Shown here piece by piece: positions 24,952 through 33,426 of a DNA stretch of 64,000 nt. The stretch is from positions 22,057 to 86,056 of the forward strand of contig DLAF01000013.1 in assembly GCA_002492725.1 (NCBI GenBank). Reading direction: 5' to 3'. Origin of the DNA: Lachnospiraceae bacterium UBA7054 (lineage in GTDB: Bacteria; Bacillota; Clostridia; Lachnospirales; Lachnospiraceae). The notes beneath the pieces are model-generated. The model had not been told where the DNA came from. It ran no database searches and saw only the letters and a program-made list of their open reading frames with translations. Positions within the stretch are counted from its first letter, which is position 1; every line of letters begins with the position of its first letter. Position numbers and translations under genes: made by a program.

Positions 24952-26244
24952 TCAACTTACCTTCAATTTAAATTTCTGCAGTTCCCGCTCCGTTGTCACC
25001 AGGTCAATCTGCGCACCCAAACCCTGCAGCTTCAAATGAAAGTCCTCATAGCCGCGCTCAATATACTTTATATTGTCCACCGTGCTGACCCCGTCCGCCG
25101 CCAATGCCGCGATAACAAGCGCAGCGCCTGCACGCAGATCAGGCGCGGTTATGCCGGCCCCGGTATATTTGGAAACACCGTCGATAATGGCGGTATTGCC
25201 TTCCACCTTGATATTCGCCCCCATGCTGGTAAGCTCGTCCACATATTTAAAACGATTCTCGAAAATACTCTCCGTCACAATGCTGGTACCTGTGGAAAGT
25301 CCCAGTGCCACCGTGATCTGCGGCTGCATATCCGTGGGAAATCCCGGATAAGGCAAAGTCTTGACATGGGTATGCCCGAGAGGTTTTGATGCCACCACAC
25401 GCACCGCGTCATCAGACTCCTCGATCTCACAGCCGATTTCCAAAAGTTTTGCGCTGATGGATTCTAAGTGCTTGGGGATCACGTTCTTCACCGTCACGTC
25501 GCCCTTGGTCACCGCCGCCGCAAACATGAACGTACCCGCCTCGATCTGATCGGGAATAATGCCGTACTCCGTTCCGTGGAGCTTTTGCACGCCCTTGATA
25601 CGGATCACATCGGTACCCGCGCCCTTGATATTGGCGCCCATACTGTTTAAAAAGCTGGCAAGATCAACGACATGAGGTTCTTTGGCCGCGTTCTCGATCA
25701 CCGTAGTGCCCTCCGCCATCACTGCCGCCATCATCACGTTCATGGTCGCTCCCACGGTCACCACGTCCATGTAGATATGGTTGCCCTTTAGCTTATTCGC
25801 CTCGGTGATGATCAGGCCGTGCTCGATCCTGACACTCGCGCCCAGCGCCCGAAATCCCTTGATATGCTGATCAATGGGCCTAAGTCCGATATTACAGCCG
25901 CCCGGAAGCGCAACCTCCGCCTTGCTGTATTTGCCTAAAAGCGCTCCCAGAAGATAGTAGGAAGCCCTGATCTTTTTGATATAATCGTCCTCGATCACCA
26001 GATCGTGAACCTGTGAAGCGTTGATCTGCACCGTATGCCTGTCGATTCGGTTGATCACCACGCCGATACTCTCCATCGCCTGCATCATCACATTGGTGTC
26101 CCTGACATCGGGCACATTCTCTATCACTACGGTCTCATCCGTCATAATAGCTGCCGCCAGAATTGCAAGCGCGGCATTCTTAGCGCCGCCGATCTCCACC
26201 TCGCCGACTAACGGATTCCCGCCTTTAATCGCATATTGTTCCAT
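24952..26244 (-). CDS. murA: UDP-N-acetylglucosamine 1-carboxyvinyltransferase
   Basis: First committed step of peptidoglycan precursor synthesis: enolpyruvyl transfer from PEP to UDP-GlcNAc. The 430-residue protein has KNAALAILAA at the N-terminus, the catalytic Cys in LPGGCNIGLRP (residue 117; Cys is the fosfomycin-sensitive form), GFPTDMQPQ and DLRAGAALVIAAL. It is complete. Firmicutes often have two MurA copies; which one this is cannot be told here. Confidence 0.96.
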   Translation of the reverse strand: MEQYAIKGGNPLVGEVEIGGAKNAALAILAAAIMTDETVVIENVPDVRDTNVMMQAMESIGVVINRIDRHTVQINASQVHDLVIEDDYIKKIRASYYLLGALLGKYSKAEVALPGGCNIGLRPIDQHIKGFRALGASVRIEHGLIITEANKLKGNHIYMDVVTVGATMNVMMAAVMAEGTTVIENAAKEPHVVDLASFLNSMGANIKGAGTDVIRIKGVQKLHGTEYGIIPDQIEAGTFMFAAAVTKGDVTVKNVIPKHLESISAKLLEIGCEIEESDDAVRVVASKPLGHTHVKTLPYPGFPTDMQPQITVALGLSTGTSIVTESIFENRFKYVDELTSMGANIKVEGNTAIIDGVSKYTGAGITAPDLRAGAALVIAALAADGVSTVDNIKYIERGYEDFHLKLQGLGAQIDLVTTERELQKFKLKVS

Positions 26245-26322
26245 ATATGTTTACTTGCCTTTCACAATCGGATAATAACCAAATTTAAATATCAATCATA
26301 AAATATACAAACATTAAAGTAC

Positions 26323-26350
26323 AGTATACCAGATTTTACATATTTGTAAA
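26323..26350 (-). promoter_or_regulatory. Likely promoter of murA
   Basis: TTTACA (26350-26345), 16-bp spacer, TATACT (26328-26323), about 80 bp upstream of the murA ATG in an AT-rich gap. Confidence 0.55.
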
Positions 26351-26394
26351 GTCTGCTGTTGGCCACGGCATTCACAAAGCCGCGAAGTGAGCCG

Positions 26395-27972
26395 TCAATT
26401 CAGGTAATCGAACGGATTCACCTGTGTCCCATTGATCAGGATTTCAAAGTGAATATGCGGCCCCGTACTCACGCCGGTATTGCCGCTAAGGGCAATCTTC
26501 TGACCCTGATTCACAGTCTGTCCCTGTTTCACTAAAATCTTGCTCAAATGCCCGTAGCGGGTCTGCCTGCCGTCCGCATGGTCGATATAGACCACATAGC
26601 CGTAGCCTTTCCCCCAGCCTGCTCTGGAAACCCTGCCCGTACAGGACGCCATAACCGCCGTACCGACGGGCGTCGCCCAATCCACACCTTTATGATAGGT
26701 GCTCGCGCCTCTGGTAGGCGCCTTACGCCTGCCAAATCTCGAGGAAAGCCTGCCGCCCGAAATCGGTTTTAAATAAGTGGGCGGAATCTTTGTACCGCGC
26801 TCCACGATCTTAGGCACAGCCGCATAGGTGATTTCCTCTTTCAGAATTTCCCTGGAAACCTCCTCATTGTTGCGATAAGATACGTCCACCACCACCTTGC
26901 GATGGCCCGCGGAAGGCTCCTGCAAAGTCTGTGTTTGATTTGTGTACCAATCGTCATTATCTACATAGATGATATCTGCTTCGTAATCTTCTTCATAGTA
27001 CATCTGCTCCGTGCGTTCCACGGAAAGCTCCGGCTCCGGCACGGTCACGATCAGCTCGTCTCCCACGCGAATCAGGGAATTTTCATCCTCGATCGTCTCG
27101 TTCATGGCAATCAGCCGATCCAGCGGGATCCCGTTATTCTCCGCGATCTGGGAAAGCGTATCTCCCGCAACCACTTCGTAAATCTGCTCTTTTTCCTGAT
27201 CTTTGGTCACTTCCTCGATTGCCTGATCCAGAGGCGTCAGTTCATAATCCTGCAGATAGGATTCTACCACTTCCACCGTATCGCCGAAATTGAGCTCCAA
27301 AAGCCCCAATTCATAGTCGGAAAAATCTTTCTCCATAGCCGGTTCGATATCCGCAAAAATATCATTCAGCGCAGCGTTAATGCCGGCGCTGGTCATAACT
27401 TCTTCCGTTTCTTCTTCCTGAAACTCCTTCTTGGAATAAATCTGTGTCGTCAGTACATTCAACTCACGTTCGGAGTCGAGCACCAGATCCGCATAGTAAT
27501 TTCTTTCGGTATCATACTTTTTGAGGGAAGCCTGCAGCAGTGCAAGTACCTCCTCCGTACTCGCCAGATTGACGGTGTACTCATTGATCTTCACCGTGTA
27601 GGATCGGTTCAAGGTCTCCTTGACGCTGCCCCGCAGCGCAGTCAGCATATTGGAAATTATGACATCTTTGTCATCTATTTCGCCCCAGAGTACCTCCTCG
27701 CCCTCCCAGGTAAGATTACTCTCGGCAAGCACCATCTCATCGCTCTCGCCGGCAAGGCTCCTTCTGGCTTCGATCAGACACACATCGGCTTCTTTCGCAT
27801 CGCCCATCACGCCTACCTGCACGCCGTTTAAGTACACCGTGAAATAATTATCCCCGGTACTTTCAAGGCTCTGCCATTGCGGCAGGAAAAAGGCGGCGGC
27901 AACACACGCAAGCACCGCAACCTTAATATATGCAATTCTCATTTTTTTATAATGTCTGCTCAATATTTTCAT
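26395..27972 (-). CDS. Membrane-anchored M23 metallopeptidase with LysM and G5-like domains
   Basis: Cell-wall endopeptidase candidate. One N-terminal membrane helix is followed by a long extracytoplasmic coiled/acidic part, a LysM peptidoglycan-binding domain (YEVVAGDTLSQIAENNGIPLD), a G5-type strand region before KIVERGTK, and a C-terminal M23 (LytM) domain with HKGVDWATPVGT and the zinc motif HIHFE. The ATG at 27972 gives 525 residues; a TTG at 27987 in the same frame is possible, and neither has a strong ribosome site. It follows the coiled-coil membrane gene by about 45 bp. Confidence 0.88.
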   Translation of the reverse strand: MKILSRHYKKMRIAYIKVAVLACVAAAFFLPQWQSLESTGDNYFTVYLNGVQVGVMGDAKEADVCLIEARRSLAGESDEMVLAESNLTWEGEEVLWGEIDDKDVIISNMLTALRGSVKETLNRSYTVKINEYTVNLASTEEVLALLQASLKKYDTERNYYADLVLDSERELNVLTTQIYSKKEFQEEETEEVMTSAGINAALNDIFADIEPAMEKDFSDYELGLLELNFGDTVEVVESYLQDYELTPLDQAIEEVTKDQEKEQIYEVVAGDTLSQIAENNGIPLDRLIAMNETIEDENSLIRVGDELIVTVPEPELSVERTEQMYYEEDYEADIIYVDNDDWYTNQTQTLQEPSAGHRKVVVDVSYRNNEEVSREILKEEITYAAVPKIVERGTKIPPTYLKPISGGRLSSRFGRRKAPTRGASTYHKGVDWATPVGTAVMASCTGRVSRAGWGKGYGYVVYIDHADGRQTRYGHLSKILVKQGQTVNQGQKIALSGNTGVSTGPHIHFEILINGTQVNPFDYLN

Positions 27973-28017
27973 TCGGATAATATGCAATCATCTTTTCTGC
28001 GCATCCATAGCTTAACC

Positions 28018-28539
28018 TTAAAACGGTTTACTATTCGTCAATTGCAAAATAAACGGAATCAAAGTGACTGCGATATCTGCTATCACACCCACCAGGATCA
28101 CAATGGACAACCACAGAGGCGTCCCCCCACCCTTGACCGCTTTTGCCTGCTCAGTCTGTTTTGTGAGTTCTTCCGTGAATGCCGCCTGCACATTGCGATA
28201 GACTTTCACATTCTCCTTGTGCATAAAGTCCTCGGACTGCGAAATGCGCTCTTCCAAAAGCGCCTTGACCGCGGCAAGTTCCTGCTCCACATTTTCTGCA
28301 TCCTTTTTCTCCGCTTCCAGAGTATCCAGCTTTTCCATGCACTCCGAAAGAACCTTTTGTACACTCTCCACATTCTCGGAAGTCTTGAGATTTACCCTGC
28401 GGATCTCCTGCATGACCTCATCATAGGCTTTCAATTGATTCTGCATCTGCGCCATTTTGGCAGCCTCCGCCGCCGAATTTGCGCGAATCATTTCCTGCGC
28501 GTTTCTTTTCTGTGCAAGTTTATCGATAAAAGTATCCAT
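28018..28539 (-). CDS. Coiled-coil protein with C-terminal membrane anchor
   Basis: 173 residues, mostly charged coiled coil (about 10-125), then a Gly-rich turn and one hydrophobic helix (about 143-165) with a very short tail, so a tail-anchored topology with the coil in the cytoplasm is likely. I do not recognise a named family. It has its own promoter and precedes the M23 peptidase gene, suggesting a link to envelope or division functions (inference only). Confidence 0.7.
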   Translation of the reverse strand: MDTFIDKLAQKRNAQEMIRANSAAEAAKMAQMQNQLKAYDEVMQEIRRVNLKTSENVESVQKVLSECMEKLDTLEAEKKDAENVEQELAAVKALLEERISQSEDFMHKENVKVYRNVQAAFTEELTKQTEQAKAVKGGGTPLWLSIVILVGVIADIAVTLIPFILQLTNSKPF

Positions 28540-28602
28540 CTTTATTTCCTCTCTGCTTTGCCGTGCGTCACAAATCGTGCACCACTCATTGCCACCTCGT
28601 AC

Positions 28603-28631
28603 ATCTTACCATTTCCCGCTTTCTTTGACAA
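28603..28631 (-). promoter_or_regulatory. Promoter of the coiled-coil membrane gene
   Basis: TTGTCA (28631-28626), 17-bp spacer, TAAGAT (28608-28603), about 60 bases before the ATG. Confidence 0.65.
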
Positions 28632-28821
28632 CAGGGAAAAGTTTTCTCTTTTTGTGCACATTGCATATATTTATCTCCCCGCCTTTTGCATTGTTGGGAA
28701 TATTAACTATAACTTTACATTTTGTTCACAGTTTATTCATATTGTGGAAGTATACTAAATTTAACATAAATCAAACGAGATGTCGTATAACTTATACACA
28801 TAGATAAATTTTTTCATAATA

Positions 28822-28847
28822 GCCCGGGTGCCGCAAGGTGCCTGGGC
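28822..28847 (+). ncRNA. Candidate structured RNA, GNRA-capped hairpin
   Basis: An 11-bp stem GCCCGGGTGCC/GGTGCCTGGGC closes on GCAA. Three of its pairs are G-U wobbles on the plus strand and would be A-C mismatches on the minus strand, so the RNA, if any, is on the plus strand. No plus-strand gene follows. A weak TTTACA-17-TCATAT promoter lies about 100 bp upstream. The extent of a transcript is unknown. Confidence 0.3.
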
Positions 28848-28893
28848 ACTCCTCATGTTACGCGCATTTCGAGTCTCTGCTTATGCGCGCAAA

Positions 28894-28919
28894 CAAAAAG
28901 AGGACTTTTCAGTCCTCTT
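28894..28919 (-). terminator. Intrinsic terminator of the alarmone synthetase gene
   Basis: Stem AAGAGGACT/AGTCCTCTT with a GAAA loop on the minus strand, followed by TTTTG. The stop codon of the gene lies inside the hairpin. Confidence 0.85.
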
Positions 28920-29586
28920 CTTCCTGTCTGATGTGCGAAACTTCTTCCTCCTGCCCGATATGTAAGATTTCCTCATTCAGGGACATCATCCTGGCATCCA
29001 AAGCCGCCACCATCTGGGCGCACTCCACCAACTGTTCCCTGATATGCTCCGGCGCATTCCCCTCGAATTTATAATGGATCTTGTGCTCAAGGCTCGCCCA
29101 GAAATCCATGGCAACCGTGCGGATCTGAATCTCCACCTTCGTATCCGCGATCCGATCCGAAAGATAAACGGGAACCGACACCAGCATATGGTAGCTCTTG
29201 TAGCCGCTGGCCTTCGGATTCACGATATAATCCTTCACGGAAAGGACACGTATGTCGCGTTGGCTGCTGATCATCTCCGCGATCTGATAAATATCCGACG
29301 CAAAAGAACAGATTACACGGATGCCCGCAATGTCATTGACATACTTGACCATATTTTCCAGGGTAGACTCCTTGCCGTGCTTTTTCAATTTTTTGACGAT
29401 GCTCTCAGGCGTCTTGATGCGCCACTTGATGTGCTCGATCGGATTGTAGCGGTGCACGTGCTGAAACTCGTCGTTTAAAATCTCCAGCTTTGTCGATATC
29501 TGTTTCAATGCGGAATTATAAATCAATTGCAGCTCTTTCCAACTGTCAATATCGCCGTCTTTATCTCTTTCAACCATTACTTCCAT
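28909..29586 (-). CDS. Small alarmone synthetase (RelQ/YjbM-like GTP pyrophosphokinase)
   Basis: Makes (p)ppGpp without a hydrolase domain. The 225 residues contain the RelA/SpoT synthetase core: RIKTPESIVKKL, NDIAGIRVIC, DYIVNPKASGYKSYHM and the EIQIRT...FWASLEHK motif, and lack HD, TGS and ACT domains. The ATG at 29586 follows GGGAG; a GTG in frame 24 codons upstream lacks a site. A -10 TATAAT promoter precedes it and a good terminator follows, so it is a single-gene unit. Confidence 0.92.
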   Translation of the reverse strand: MEVMVERDKDGDIDSWKELQLIYNSALKQISTKLEILNDEFQHVHRYNPIEHIKWRIKTPESIVKKLKKHGKESTLENMVKYVNDIAGIRVICSFASDIYQIAEMISSQRDIRVLSVKDYIVNPKASGYKSYHMLVSVPVYLSDRIADTKVEIQIRTVAMDFWASLEHKIHYKFEGNAPEHIREQLVECAQMVAALDARMMSLNEEILHIGQEEEVSHIRQEEED

Positions 29587-29678
29587 AACAAATAACTCCC
29601 TCGATCCTACATAGATTGTGCAGTACACGCTGCCGTTTTCCATCTCACGTCTGTTCACTGCTCGTTGCTATCATGTAT

Positions 29679-29708
29679 ATTATACCACACCCGCACAAAA
29701 AATGTATA
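29679..29708 (-). promoter_or_regulatory. Promoter of the alarmone synthetase gene
   Basis: TATACA (29708-29703), 18-bp spacer, perfect TATAAT (29684-29679). Confidence 0.6.
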
Positions 29709-29740
29709 TTTTAGCCAAAATTTTCCTAAATTTTAATAAT

Positions 29741-31465
29741 TTATTGTGTATTTTCCTGCATTCTGTCAAGATTATCCGTCCAGACATAGGAAAATATGAC
29801 GGGAACTGTCACCATTAGCGGATATAAATATCGCACAATCACCGTTGGCGACAGCAGCAGCGTCAGATAATAGGCGATCAGGAACACCGCCGGAAGCATT
29901 TGCCGTTTCTTTCTATGGTAAAGAACTGCCACCATATAAAGCCACAAGAGCCACCAGTAGAGCGCAGGCGCAAACAGCAGGCGGACAAACGGTATTTTCT
30001 GATAAGTATTATCCGATACGATCCGTTCCATAAGAGCGCGCAGGCCGGGGAAAAAACTTTTCTCCACAATCTCACAGCCCGCCGGCATCGTGCGGTTATC
30101 CGTGGAAAGATAACCAAAGCCGCTTTCCGTGCCGATCCCATACACCTGCGCATGAGAGGTATCCCACAGATACCACATGCCCAGAGAATTGTCCAGAAAG
30201 GCATCCGCATAAATCGTCGGAAACTGCAGTCCCAGCCGCATCCAGGCCCTGATCAGTCCCGCAGGATCATCATGGATCACCGCACGGTTTTTGACCGGAT
30301 CCGCAAGGTGCGGATCATACGCCGCAAAGACCCACTCGGCCGGCATGTATTTGTCAAGTTCCTGCCGCAGGGACGGGTCGATCTGCTCTTCCGCCTCCAC
30401 TCTTGCGCGCGCCATCTGCTGCAGGGGAACACTGAGCATTTCCCGCGGGCTGCCGTTTTGTGCGCATGTTGCGGCCTTCAACACAAAGGCGCTTATGCCA
30501 AACAGTACCAGTACGATGAATGACACATACAGATATTTTTTTCGTTTTTTAACTCCCACCCCGACGATCGGTATACTGATCACATAGGCGTACACCGCAT
30601 TGTTTCGAAACAGTAACATCAGTACCGCAAGAAGTACAAAAACTGCCGTGCCGACCGCGCCTTCACCCGACACGCCGCGGCCGTCCGCGCCGCTCCCTGA
30701 CGGCTCCCGACTGCAATCATCAACAAAGCGGTAGCTTTTCAGCGTATACAAAAGCACAAGCGCCGAAAAGAGTACGTCTTTCGTCGTGCTCAGGGCCAGA
30801 ATGGAATTCGCCGGAAACAGGGCGTAAAACACAAGGAGCAGGATCCTGATCCCTTTTGGCACCTTCTTCTCATACAACCATGAGAGTGCCCGCCCAAAAG
30901 CTGCCGCCATCAGGAGCATCTGCACCACGGAATGCACCGCCATCCCTGTCTGGTAAGAACCGACCGCACCGCCCAGCCGAAAAAAAGCCCCTAAAAATAA
31001 GGTATGCACAAGCGGATGATGCGTGCTGTAATCTTTTGCAATCACCTGATAGAGCTGTCCCTCCGCATCGTAAGCAAAAACGGACGGGTAATAAGCAAGA
31101 AAAACCGGCATCCAGCATAAAAAAATCACCAGACTGTAAAAAAGCCACATCTTGCCATCCTCCCGCCTTTCGCACAGTCCGTGCATCCCCTGTCCGCCAC
31201 GCAGAACAAGCGCGGCAAGCGCCGCCGCTGGCAAAGACAAGAGCACCGTCTCCAAAAGGAACAGGAAAAAACTGCCCGCATAAGCGAAAGCCGTACCGCC
31301 AGGGCCAAACACCGTTCCCTCATGAACCAGCCGCCACCCCAGCACACAGGAGACGGCAAACGGCACGCCCCAGAGGAAGGCATGACAAAGAAGCCTCCTG
31401 TCTGCCACCAAATAAAAAGATATGCCGTTTCCCGGAAAAGATTCCATTTTCTTTGCATTTTTCAT
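29741..31465 (-). CDS. DUF6020 family polytopic membrane protein
   Basis: 574 residues with about ten to twelve hydrophobic helices and a large non-membrane loop (about 355-475). The segment YYPSVFAYDAEGQLYQV after the third or fourth helix and STTKDVLFS resemble the DUF6020 family, which has a glycosyltransferase-C-like layout. No substrate can be given; relatives are often near envelope polysaccharide genes, but here the neighbours are unrelated. It has its own promoter, divergent from the small gene at 31585. Confidence 0.75.
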   Translation of the reverse strand: MKNAKKMESFPGNGISFYLVADRRLLCHAFLWGVPFAVSCVLGWRLVHEGTVFGPGGTAFAYAGSFFLFLLETVLLSLPAAALAALVLRGGQGMHGLCERREDGKMWLFYSLVIFLCWMPVFLAYYPSVFAYDAEGQLYQVIAKDYSTHHPLVHTLFLGAFFRLGGAVGSYQTGMAVHSVVQMLLMAAAFGRALSWLYEKKVPKGIRILLLVFYALFPANSILALSTTKDVLFSALVLLYTLKSYRFVDDCSREPSGSGADGRGVSGEGAVGTAVFVLLAVLMLLFRNNAVYAYVISIPIVGVGVKKRKKYLYVSFIVLVLFGISAFVLKAATCAQNGSPREMLSVPLQQMARARVEAEEQIDPSLRQELDKYMPAEWVFAAYDPHLADPVKNRAVIHDDPAGLIRAWMRLGLQFPTIYADAFLDNSLGMWYLWDTSHAQVYGIGTESGFGYLSTDNRTMPAGCEIVEKSFFPGLRALMERIVSDNTYQKIPFVRLLFAPALYWWLLWLYMVAVLYHRKKRQMLPAVFLIAYYLTLLLSPTVIVRYLYPLMVTVPVIFSYVWTDNLDRMQENTQ

Positions 31466-31471
31466 GGATTC

Positions 31472-31499
31472 AGTATAACATAAATAAACGAACGTGCAA
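31472..31499 (-). promoter_or_regulatory. Promoter of the DUF6020 gene
   Basis: TTGCAC (31499-31494), 16-bp spacer, TATACT (31477-31472). The -10 lies only about 7 bp from the annotated ATG, so the transcript would be nearly leaderless or a later ATG (codon 7) is used. Confidence 0.5.
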
Positions 31500-31505
31500 A
31501 AAATA

Positions 31506-31531
31506 TTTGCGGTCTTTACTTTTACCGCAAA
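31506..31531. promoter_or_regulatory. Inverted repeat over a promoter, operator candidate
   Basis: TTTGCGGT and ACCGCAAA, perfect 8-bp arms spaced by 10 bp, cover the -35 box of the plus-strand promoter and lie just upstream of the divergent minus promoter. Arms and spacing suit a dimeric repressor, or the RNA could fold. Confidence 0.45.
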
Positions 31532-31543
31532 GATTTGTATATT
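31515..31543 (+). promoter_or_regulatory. Promoter of the 88-residue protein gene
   Basis: TTTACT (31515-31520), 17-bp spacer, TATATT (31538-31543), about 40 bp before the ATG. Confidence 0.65.
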
Positions 31544-31584
31544 GATATCAGTATGGCAATAAATGATAGGTGAAGGAAATCAGT

Positions 31585-31851
31585 ATGTTTCGTCTGTGGG
31601 CAAAAGAATTTAAGGACAACCGCATGGTAAAGGACACCGTGATTGAGGATGCGCGGCAGGAAACACGCACCCACAAGGTGTTTGACGCCCTGGAAGAAGT
31701 CTGCCTGCAATTTGATCTGGGAAAACCAATCTGGCTCGATGCCACCGTTTCCGATTTCAAACGTCACAGCAAGGCGCGCTTCTCACAGGACAATTTTATA
31801 GAAGAGATCCCCTTTGATTATCTGGAAATTCATGTGATCGAAGAGGACTGA
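31585..31851 (+). CDS. Conserved 88-residue protein of unknown function
   Basis: Small soluble protein (begins MFRLWAKEFKDNRM, ends HVIEED). I recognise it as a protein recurring in Lachnospiraceae genomes but no function is known to me. It has a helix-rich predicted make-up with a conserved-looking KPIWLD and KARFSQDNF. A promoter with an operator-like repeat precedes it and GAAGGA serves as ribosome site. Its 3' end overlaps the convergent deacetylase gene by 22 bp. Confidence 0.7.
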   Translation: MFRLWAKEFKDNRMVKDTVIEDARQETRTHKVFDALEEVCLQFDLGKPIWLDATVSDFKRHSKARFSQDNFIEEIPFDYLEIHVIEED

Positions 31852-32540
31852 AACGCCGGTTCGTCAAATGTCACGCCGTTTTTCAAAAGTTCTTCCATGA
31901 ACAGCTTATAGTATTCCGGCAGTATTTCCTCCGTCTCGTCATGGGCATGCAAAAGCAGGATATGTCTGTTATTTTTACCAAACAAAGCCGCACCGTTTTC
32001 CGGCTTGTCATCATGCATTCTTTTCCACACGGATTCCTTGGTAAAATCAGGATTCAGGTGCATATTATACTCCGCAAAGTCAAATGTCCAGAAAGTGTCG
32101 ATATCCCGGTCCAGACCGTTTTCTTTCCACCACGGATAGGACAGGTGTGTATCCTCTACTTTGTGAAATCCCTGTTCCTTTAAATACTTCTGTAACGCGG
32201 CCTTGTTTTCCCCGCCCTTATCTCCATAGGGAAACCGAAACGGCCTGAAACGCCGCTCCGCGCCGCCGTCCCGATATAATCTGTCAAGAACACTCTCACA
32301 GTTTTCTATTTCCCTGATACACTCTTCCAATGATAAGGAAGAAAACGCAGGGTGCGAATAACTGTGATTTCCCACGATCATTCCCTTCCTGACAGCATAG
32401 AGCGCTTCCTCATAATAATGCTCCACATTCTGTCCGGTCGCAAAAAAAATCGGTTTAATTCCTTTTTCCTGCAGATAATCCACGATTGCAGGCGTATTCT
32501 TGGACGAAAAGTCATCAATCGTTAAAGTGGCAGTATTCAT
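31830..32540 (-). CDS. Polysaccharide deacetylase family protein
   Basis: NodB-type carbohydrate esterase fold: LTIDDF in place of the usual TFDDG, GNHSYSHP as metal motif, RFRPFRFPYGDKGG, and a late LLLHAHD. The paired Asp (DD) and HSYSH ligands are present, so activity is plausible. I chose the ATG at 32540 (TGGAGGA upstream and a promoter at 32620-32648 supports it); the frame extends 36 codons further. No signal peptide is seen, so it may be cytoplasmic and act on small sugars, or the export signal may be missed. Confidence 0.85.
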   Translation of the reverse strand: MNTATLTIDDFSSKNTPAIVDYLQEKGIKPIFFATGQNVEHYYEEALYAVRKGMIVGNHSYSHPAFSSLSLEECIREIENCESVLDRLYRDGGAERRFRPFRFPYGDKGGENKAALQKYLKEQGFHKVEDTHLSYPWWKENGLDRDIDTFWTFDFAEYNMHLNPDFTKESVWKRMHDDKPENGAALFGKNNRHILLLHAHDETEEILPEYYKLFMEELLKNGVTFDEPAFQSSSIT

Positions 32541-32619
32541 CATGTCCTCCATGTCGCAGCTTTTGTGCTGATTTTTCAATCTTTCTTCCATGTTGTGTTT
32601 CGAGCCATGCCGCATCATT

Positions 32620-32648
32620 ATTTTATCATAGGCGCACATGGAAAACAA
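32620..32648 (-). promoter_or_regulatory. Promoter of the deacetylase gene
   Basis: TTGTTT (32648-32643), 17-bp spacer, TAAAAT (32625-32620). Confidence 0.55.
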
Positions 32649-32671
32649 CTTAAAACATCTGCATAAAAGGA

Positions 32672-32700
32672 TTGACTTTGCACATTTTAAGTAGTAGTAT
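32672..32700 (+). promoter_or_regulatory. Promoter of the hemolysin III-like gene
   Basis: TTGACT (32672-32677), 17-bp spacer, TAGTAT (32695-32700). The -10 is part of a 13-base palindrome TAGTAT-C-ATACTA, a possible operator. Confidence 0.65.
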
Positions 32701-32713
32701 CATACTATGTAAC

Positions 32714-32734
32714 ATGTAGTTTTGAAAACTACAT
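32714..32734 (+). promoter_or_regulatory. Leader hairpin before the hemolysin III-like gene
   Basis: Perfect palindrome with 10-base arms ATGTAGTTTT and AAAACTACAT around one base, directly after the promoter and about 40 bp before the ATG. It could be a second operator or an mRNA 5' stem. Confidence 0.5.
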
Positions 32735-32775
32735 CATAAAGTGTTAATGTTATTCTTGATAAAGGAGTTGATTTT

Positions 32776-33426
32776 ATGCAGATTACCATTCGTGAACCCG
32801 GAAGCGCCATCACCCATTTCATCGGCATGATGATGGCCATTATCGCGGCAACGCCGCTTATGGTGAAAGCCTCCTCCTGTGCCGATCACATGGTTTTTAT
32901 CGCGTTGGCCGTATTTATCGTCAGCATGATAGCCCTCTACGGCGCAAGCGCCCTCTACCACAGCGTTACCGTAAAGGACAGCATTTTAAAGATATTCCGC
33001 AAGCTGGATCATATGATGATCTTTGTGCTGATTGCCGGTTCTTACACCCCGGTCTGCCTGGTGATCCTCGGCGACCGCCGCGGTTATACGCTCTTAGCCA
33101 CAGTCTGGAGCATCGCCATCGCGGGCATGATCATTAAAATGTGCTGGATCACCTGTCCGAAATGGTTTTCGTCGATCCTGTACATCGCTATGGGATGGGC
33201 CTGCCTCGCTGTTTTCGGCACGCTTTGGAATACCCTTTCAAGGGCTGCCTTTTCGTGGCTTTTAGCAGGCGGCATCTTCTATACGGTGGGCGGCGTGATT
33301 TACGCCCTAAAACTGCCCATTTTTAACGAGAAACACAAGGGCTTCGGATCCCACGAAATTTTTCATTTATTTGTGATGGGCGGAAGTGTATGTCACTTTA
33401 TCTTCATGTATTTCTATGTAGCTTAA
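32776..33426 (+). CDS. Hemolysin III / PAQR-family membrane protein
   Basis: 216 residues, seven predicted membrane helices. Family residues are present: GASALYHS early, RKLDHMMIFVLIAGSYTP, and the late HEIFHLFVMGGSVCHF, which supply the conserved His and Asp thought to bind metal. The name comes from a Bacillus protein; actual function in most bacteria is unknown, perhaps lipid or membrane homeostasis. AAAGGAG precedes the ATG. The 3' end overlaps the convergent MATE gene by 23 bp. Confidence 0.9.
   Translation: MQITIREPGSAITHFIGMMMAIIAATPLMVKASSCADHMVFIALAVFIVSMIALYGASALYHSVTVKDSILKIFRKLDHMMIFVLIAGSYTPVCLVILGDRRGYTLLATVWSIAIAGMIIKMCWITCPKWFSSILYIAMGWACLAVFGTLWNTLSRAAFSWLLAGGIFYTVGGVIYALKLPIFNEKHKGFGSHEIFHLFVMGGSVCHFIFMYFYVA

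Larger units (their letters stand above)
28540..28908. other. 369-bp intergenic region with promoter and orphan hairpins
   Basis: No gene-like frame. It contains the promoter of the coiled-coil gene, an AT-rich block (28690-28820), a plus-strand hairpin with a GCAA tetraloop at 28822-28847, a second possible stem (GCGCAT 28862 to ATGCGC 28888), and the terminator of the alarmone synthetase at its right edge. Confidence 0.6.

Noticed and set aside
26902..27831. 309-codon plus-strand frame
   Set aside because: Antisense to the M23 peptidase gene; the minus-strand protein has clear LysM and M23 motifs.
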